From Candidatus Microgenomates bacterium (lineage in GTDB: Bacteria > Patescibacteriota > Microgenomatia > JAADGY01): DNA of 8,973 nucleotides. The notes under the pieces were generated by a model that was given only the letters and a program-made list of their open reading frames with translations, ran no database searches and had not been told where the DNA came from. Each line of letters begins with the position of its first letter. Position 1 is the first letter of the stretch. Below, one piece after another: positions 6,441 through 8,973 of the stretch. A program made the translations under genes and the position numbers. The DNA is taken from contig WFRL01000052.1 in assembly GCA_015486555.1 (NCBI GenBank), positions 1 to 8,973 of the forward strand, read 5' to 3'.

Positions 6441-6969
6441 CGACTCTCACCTCCTCCCTAGAGAAAAAACTTAATAACTTGTTAGGAAAATTTCTCAATA
6501 AAACTAAGGGGGTCAAGATTAAACTAGCTATTACCCCCATAAAAAGAGGTTTCTTAAGCCCAACAAAGCTCCAATCTGAGCGCTGCTGACCAACCAACTG
6601 CCATTTCCCTTGAACCAACTGATAAAGTTCAACTCGTTCCTGACCAGATAAAATAATCTTATCATCCCAAGTGAAAGTAAAGCGGCCTTGTTTATGGGGT
6701 AAGACTATCATCTCTCGCCTATTAAAAATCCAACTGTGTTTAACTTTACCATTAGCCCCGCTAACCACCACCTTAAATTCGGGCTGGAGTGGCCGTGAGG
6801 AAAAATTATTAACTACGAATGAAAGCTGACGCCGACGACCCTGAAAGTGATAATTAAGATCACCAACTGAGCTTTTTCCAACAGCTAAAACACTTCCACT
6901 TGTCAGGATAATTACTAAGGAAAAGGTTAAGAAGATAAAAAATTGTACTTTCTTTGTAAGGGCAGGCAT
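6421..6969 (-). CDS. Small membrane-anchored beta-domain protein, WxL locus
   Basis: I do not recognise a named family. The 182-residue product has a hydrophobic export segment (about 8-28, ending SGSVLAV). A single extracellular beta-rich domain (about 35-135) contains SFVVNNFSSRPLQPEF (50-65), a pattern like the N-terminal strands of DUF916 and other Ig-like domains. A membrane helix (about 141-158) and a short charged cytoplasmic tail follow. It is a compact version of the anchored proteins at 2045-3196 and 3202-4158. It is the first gene of the surface operon: a strong promoter lies 31-58 nt upstream and the secreted WxL-like gene overlaps its end by 20 nt. No Shine-Dalgarno precedes its ATG in an AT-only leader. 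I infer a dedicated partner or anchor of the secreted protein. Confidence 0.65.
   Translation of the reverse strand: MPALTKKVQFFIFLTFSLVIILTSGSVLAVGKSSVGDLNYHFQGRRRQLSFVVNNFSSRPLQPEFKVVVSGANGKVKHSWIFNRREMIVLPHKQGRFTFTWDDKIILSGQERVELYQLVQGKWQLVGQQRSDWSFVGLKKPLFMGVIASLILTPLVLLRNFPNKLLSFFSREEVRVDAQESA
6447..6455 (-). promoter_or_regulatory. Near-perfect Shine-Dalgarno inside the preceding gene
   Basis: AGGAGGTGA is complementary over nine bases to the 3' end of 16S rRNA and lies 6 nt before the ATG at 6440. It is inside the last codons of the upstream gene, whose stop lies 20 nt past this start. This fixes the start of the secreted protein and suggests high, partly independent translation. Confidence 0.85.
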
Positions 6970-6999
6970 CTATGTTTTTAAATTTTAATAATAATTAAT

Positions 7000-7027
7000 C
7001 CTATACCATTGACTTTTAATTTGTCAA
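7000..7027 (-). promoter_or_regulatory. Strong promoter of the surface-protein operon
   Basis: On the minus strand a perfect TTGACA (7022-7027) is followed after 16 nt by TATAGG (7000-7005), preceded by TG as an extended -10 (TGGTATAGG). The start would lie near 6993, about 24 nt before the ATG at 6969. The -35 box is one arm of the inverted repeat TTGAC-N9-GTCAA (7009-7027). Confidence 0.7.
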
Positions 7028-7037
7028 GTCCCAAAAT
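7009..7037 (+). promoter_or_regulatory. Candidate divergent promoter for the two-helix protein
   Basis: TTGACT (7009-7014) is followed after 17 nt by CAAAAT (7032-7037), which matches TATAAT at four of six positions. The ATG at 7045 lies 7 nt further on, so a transcript from here would be leaderless. A better -10 word, TATACT (7037-7042), has 22-nt spacing. This promoter would overlap the minus-strand one across 7009-7027. Confidence 0.35.
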
Positions 7038-7044
7038 ATACTTA

Positions 7045-7371
7045 ATGTTAAGTTACTTAATTTTAACTGGTTTATTTTTCCTCTTTTTCTTCTTAGTGCT
7101 CATTTCTATTTTTCCTCTTTTAGATACTAGGAAGAAAACCTATTTAAAGAATAACTGGGCTATAATTCTTCTTATCCTATTGGTTATTGCTCTCCTTGTA
7201 AGTCTCCCCTTAAACGGGCTAGCCAAGGAGATAGTCATCAATCAAGATAACTTTCAAGTTCACCTTAAAATTATTCAACGTCCCTTGCCACCTCCCCATC
7301 CTTCTCCCCTTCCTTGGCTTAAAAGCCTTAAGAATTTCCTTTCTAACTGGAGTCGTTTCTTTAACTTCTAA
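7045..7371 (+). CDS. Small two-helix membrane protein, unknown function
   Basis: No family is recognised. From the ATG at 7045 the product has 108 residues. One hydrophobic helix (about 3-26, Leu/Phe-rich) is followed by a basic connector (RKKTYLKNN). A second helix (about 36-56) is followed by a tail with a Pro-rich stretch (RPLPPPHPSPLPW) and an aromatic-rich end. The frame stays open further up to a TTG at 7009, but that codon is the -35 region. The frame fills the gap between the surface operon promoter and rpsU, and its stop lies 6 nt from the convergent rpsU stop; such a tight fit supports a real gene. Its start is divergent from the surface operon, so a link to it is possible. There is no Shine-Dalgarno. 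Confidence 0.5.
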   Translation: MLSYLILTGLFFLFFFLVLISIFPLLDTRKKTYLKNNWAIILLILLVIALLVSLPLNGLAKEIVINQDNFQVHLKIIQRPLPPPHPSPLPWLKSLKNFLSNWSRFFNF

Positions 7372-7377
7372 AAGGAA

Positions 7378-7602
7378 CTAGCGAGCCATACTTTTAAATC
7401 CTGTCCGCCTCTTGGCTGAAAGGTGACGTTTCCGTGTTCGCCGCTTGATGTCTTTAGTTTCTTTCCGCTCCAACCATTTGGGGATAAAACGACGACGACG
7501 ACGGGCTTCAGCAACAATGTTTTCAAACTGAATTAGCTTACTAAACCGCCGAATAAGGCTATCATTCGTGTCTTGATCAGTCGCTTTCAAAACAACTACC
7601 AT
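7378..7602 (-). CDS. rpsU: Small ribosomal subunit protein bS21
   Basis: bS21 is a small basic protein of the 30S subunit that lies near the 3' end of 16S rRNA, close to the anti-Shine-Dalgarno, and helps translation initiation. The 74-residue chain has the family's N-terminal strand (VVVLKATDQD), the RRFSKLIQ helix and an arginine-rich second helix (EARRRRRFIPKW). A long basic tail (KRRTRKRHLSAKRRTG) follows. AAGGTGA precedes the ATG with about 4 nt between. It has its own extended -10 promoter in the gap after recR. The 3' end is convergent with the small membrane protein gene, 6 nt apart, with no terminator visible. Confidence 0.92.
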   Translation of the reverse strand: MVVVLKATDQDTNDSLIRRFSKLIQFENIVAEARRRRRFIPKWLERKETKDIKRRTRKRHLSAKRRTGFKSMAR

Positions 7603-7636
7603 CTTCTCACCTTCTTTCTTAACTTAATACCTGATT

Positions 7637-7645
7637 ATTATAACA
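7637..7645 (-). promoter_or_regulatory. Extended -10 promoter of rpsU
   Basis: TGTTATAAT is a perfect extended -10 element, placing the start near 7630 and giving a leader of about 28 nt. No good -35 is seen. A 6-bp inverted repeat, AGAATC (7645-7650) and GATTCT (7668-7673), surrounds the -35 region and runs into the end of recR. It is too short to call an operator. Confidence 0.65.
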
Positions 7646-7659
7646 GAATCTGTCTGCCT

Positions 7660-8259
7660 TTATTTCCGATTCTCAAAAGCGTTTTTCAAGGTCATTGGAT
7701 CAACATACTCAATATCACTTCCCATTGATAGGCCCCGAGCTAGGCGGGAAACTTTAAGATGAGGTTTAATCCTACGAATTTCCCGCAGAAGATACATAGC
7801 AGTGGTCTCGCCCTCAACTGTAGGGTTAGTCGCTAAAATTATCTCTTCGAAATCTTCCTTCTGCACCCGACCCAATAGCTGAGGAATAAATAACTCCTCT
7901 GGGCCGATATTTTCTAAGGGGTTGAGGTGGCCATGAAGAACAAAGTAAAGGCCATGATAGACCTTAGCCTTTTCTAAATTCCAGAGGTCAAGGGGCTGTT
8001 CAACTACACAGAGAAGGTGTTGATTCCGCCGCTCATCGCCACAAATGCTACACACCTCATCTTCAGAAAGGTTAAAACACCGCCGGCAAAGATGGATTTT
8101 ATTTTTCACCCTGACTAGACTTTCAGCTATGTCAGCTACTCTCTGTTTGGGCATATTAACCACCGCTAAAGCTAGTTTCTCTGCACTTCGTCGACCTATC
8201 CCCGGCAACTGCTGTAAGCTTGAGATAAGTCTTTCTAAAGAACCAATCTGAGTATCCAT
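7660..8259 (-). CDS. recR: Recombination mediator protein RecR
   Basis: RecR works with RecO (and RecF) to load RecA on SSB-coated single-stranded DNA during gap repair. The 199 residues match the usual length of about 200. In order there are a helix-hairpin-helix LPGIGRRSAEKLA (18-30), a zinc finger with C58, C61, C70 and C73, and a TOPRIM domain starting at LCVVEQ (83-88, E87). ATNPTVEGETTAMYL (143-157) follows, then the typical ending SRLARGLSMGSDIEYVD (171-187). It starts 8 nt after the ebfC stop without a clear Shine-Dalgarno, so it is probably coupled to ebfC. The rpsU promoter begins just after its stop. Confidence 0.97.
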   Translation of the reverse strand: MDTQIGSLERLISSLQQLPGIGRRSAEKLALAVVNMPKQRVADIAESLVRVKNKIHLCRRCFNLSEDEVCSICGDERRNQHLLCVVEQPLDLWNLEKAKVYHGLYFVLHGHLNPLENIGPEELFIPQLLGRVQKEDFEEIILATNPTVEGETTAMYLLREIRRIKPHLKVSRLARGLSMGSDIEYVDPMTLKNAFENRK

Positions 8260-8267
8260 AATTCGAG

Positions 8268-8540
8268 CTAGAAACCGAACAAATTACCTAGGGCGGCCGC
8301 TTTCTTACTCGCTTTTTTCTGAGCCTTTTTCAAAGCATCATTTATTATCTCCTTTAAAAAATCTTGAGACTGGCCATCAACTATTAATTCCTTCACCCTC
8401 ATTGTTCCATTCACTACTACTTTAACGTTTCCTTTCTCCACCTCAATAGTTTCCTGTTCTAACTCCTTTTCTAAAGCTTTAGCTTGCTGGACCATCTTCA
8501 TCATCCGCTTTCCTTGAGAGAATTTATCCATTAAACCCAT
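8268..8540 (-). CDS. ebfC: YbaB/EbfC family nucleoid-associated protein
   Basis: EbfC is a small dimeric DNA-binding protein of the nucleoid, encoded with recR and dnaX in many bacteria. The 90-residue chain has an N-terminal helix rich in Met, Lys and Gln (MMKMVQQAKALEKELEQ). A beta hairpin follows (IEVEKGNVKVVVNGTMRVKELIVD), represented by its key residues G37, V40 and G45, then a lysine-rich C-terminal helix. At 90 residues it is slightly short of the usual 100-110. AAGGAGGTG lies 4 nt before the ATG, and an extended -10 is found upstream, so it heads the ebfC-recR operon. Confidence 0.93.
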   Translation of the reverse strand: MGLMDKFSQGKRMMKMVQQAKALEKELEQETIEVEKGNVKVVVNGTMRVKELIVDGQSQDFLKEIINDALKKAQKKASKKAAALGNLFGF

Positions 8541-8574
8541 TTAACACCTCCTTAAAATTAATTAATACGTCTGT

Positions 8575-8583
8575 AGTATACCA
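8575..8583 (-). promoter_or_regulatory. Extended -10 promoter of ebfC-recR
   Basis: TGGTATACT fits the extended -10 form. Initiation near 8568 gives a leader of about 27 nt that includes the Shine-Dalgarno at 8545-8553. No -35 at 16-18 nt spacing is convincing. Confidence 0.6.
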
Positions 8584-8623
8584 TCTTTTACCTCTTTTAT
8601 CACTCCAAATAGAACTTAGTAAG

Positions 8624-8684
8624 AAAGCACTAAACTCTAAATCCTAAATCCTAAACAAATTCTAAATCCTAATGACCAAAATCC
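8624..8684. repeat. AT-rich TAAATCC repeat block, first copy
   Basis: It begins with AAAGCACTAAA (8624-8634). It continues as 7-nt units TAAACTC, TAAATCC, TAAATCC, TAAACAA, an ATTC interruption, TAAATCC, TAATGACC and AAAATCC. The opening word and the AAACAAAT(T/C)CTAAAT segment recur in the block at 8884-8973. Confidence 0.75.
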
Positions 8685-8725
8685 AAAACTTTTTTAAGAG
8701 AGTTATCTCAACTTGTCGTCAGGGT

Positions 8726-8739
8726 TAGCCGAAGGCGCA
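8726..8739 (-). repeat. 14-bp inverted repeat, right copy
   Basis: This is the reverse complement of 51-64, base for base over 14 positions. It lies just before the heptanucleotide array. Confidence 0.5.
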
Positions 8740-8741
8740 GG

Positions 8742-8881
8742 GGAAATTGGAACTAGGAGCTAGGTAATCGGAACTTGGAGCTTGGAACTTAGAACTCGGT
8801 AATTGGAGCTAGGAACTAAGAACTCGGTAATTGGAGCTAGGAACTAAGAACTAGGAGCTGGGTTGGAGGAACTAAGTTAGA
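8742..8881 (+). repeat. Heptanucleotide-phased degenerate tandem array
   Basis: Twenty consecutive 7-nt units keep phase without an indel. They start GGAAATT, GGAACTA, GGAGCTA, GGTAATC and are mostly variants of GGAACTA, GGAGCTA, GGTAATT and AGAACTC. Four units also form a higher-order repeat: 8791-8818 and 8819-8846 are identical over 28 nt. Stops occur in the frames I inspected, so it is not a gene. Confidence 0.85.
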
Positions 8882-8883
8882 AA

Positions 8884-8973
8884 AAAGCACTAAATCACAA
8901 ATTCCAAGGATACAAATAGGAATAAATCCGAAATTCGAAATCCTAAGCTCCAAACAAATCCTAAATTCTAATC
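8884..8973. repeat. AT-rich TAAATCC repeat block, second copy, runs off the edge
   Basis: AAAGCACTAAA (8884-8894) repeats the opening of the block at 8624. Degenerate words of the types AAATTCC, AAATCCG, AAATTCG and AAATCCT follow, and a CAAACAAATCCTAAATTC segment matches the first block. The block reaches the end of the window, so its right limit is unknown. Confidence 0.7.

Noticed and set aside
6217..6474. Open frame of 85 codons on the plus strand
   Set aside because: It is antisense to the secreted WxL-like gene and its Shine-Dalgarno, with no supporting signals.
7316..7335. Small inverted repeat GGCTT-AA-AAGCC as a terminator near the convergent 3' ends
   Set aside because: The stem is short with a two-base loop and no T tract after it on either strand.
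7645..7673. AGAATC-N17-GATTCT as an operator for rpsU
   Set aside because: The arms are only 6 bp and one lies in the recR coding end; this is expected by chance at this scale.
8045..8251. Open frame of 68 codons on the plus strand
   Set aside because: It lies wholly antisense inside recR.
187..8540. Reassigned TGA codon, as in some candidate phyla
   Set aside because: No gene here ends at TGA, but all families are full length without needing TGA as sense. The absence of TGA stops can be chance or AT bias.
8742..8881. CRISPR array
   Set aside because: Units are 7 nt (28 nt in the longer repeat) and directly adjacent, with no spacers and no cas genes in the window.

Overview
The window looks like a piece of a small-genome, single-membrane bacterium, most likely a member of the Candidate Phyla Radiation (Patescibacteria). 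The reasons are a short DnaX without tau-specific domains, a YbeY that stops just after its metal-binding histidines, very tight gene packing with some start codons that lack a Shine-Dalgarno (SD), and AT-rich degenerate repeats between genes. The WxL/DUF916-type surface genes also occur in Firmicutes, so the assignment is an inference of moderate strength. The genetic code is standard: every open frame ends at TAA or TAG and none needs TGA as sense.

Layout. Positions 1-186 are non-coding and hold a REP-like palindrome and a possible start-proximal promoter. Positions 187-2048 (+) carry ybeY and dnaX, 2 nt apart. Positions 2045-6969 (-) carry five genes for exported or membrane-anchored proteins. 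In transcription order they are a small anchored beta protein (6421-6969), a secreted WxL-like protein (5814-6440), a large protein ending in the same WxL-like domain (4222-5730), a DUF916-family WxL-interacting protein (3202-4158), and a second anchored Ig-like protein with a large cytoplasmic tail (2045-3196). Positions 7045-7371 (+) encode a small two-helix membrane protein. Positions 7378-8540 (-) carry rpsU, recR and ebfC. Positions 8541-8973 are non-coding: the ebfC promoter, then a heptanucleotide repeat array flanked by AT-rich repeat blocks.

How it fits together. The five minus-strand genes form a cell-surface module. DUF916-type proteins anchored by C-terminal helices would hold or display WxL-like proteins on peptidoglycan. 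A strong terminator after the secreted WxL-like gene, a near-perfect SD before it, and separate promoters for the downstream genes suggest that the small secreted protein is made in excess over its anchors. The WxL domains are divergent: the first Trp motif is kept and the second Trp is lost.

The surface module sits inside what is elsewhere a compact dnaX-ebfC-recR cluster. Here all three genes are present, but dnaX is about 5.6 kb away and on the opposite strand. The best candidates for something new are the divergent WxL module, the overlapping divergent promoters at about 7000-7045, the suspected leaderless starts, and the 7-nt-phased repeat array.
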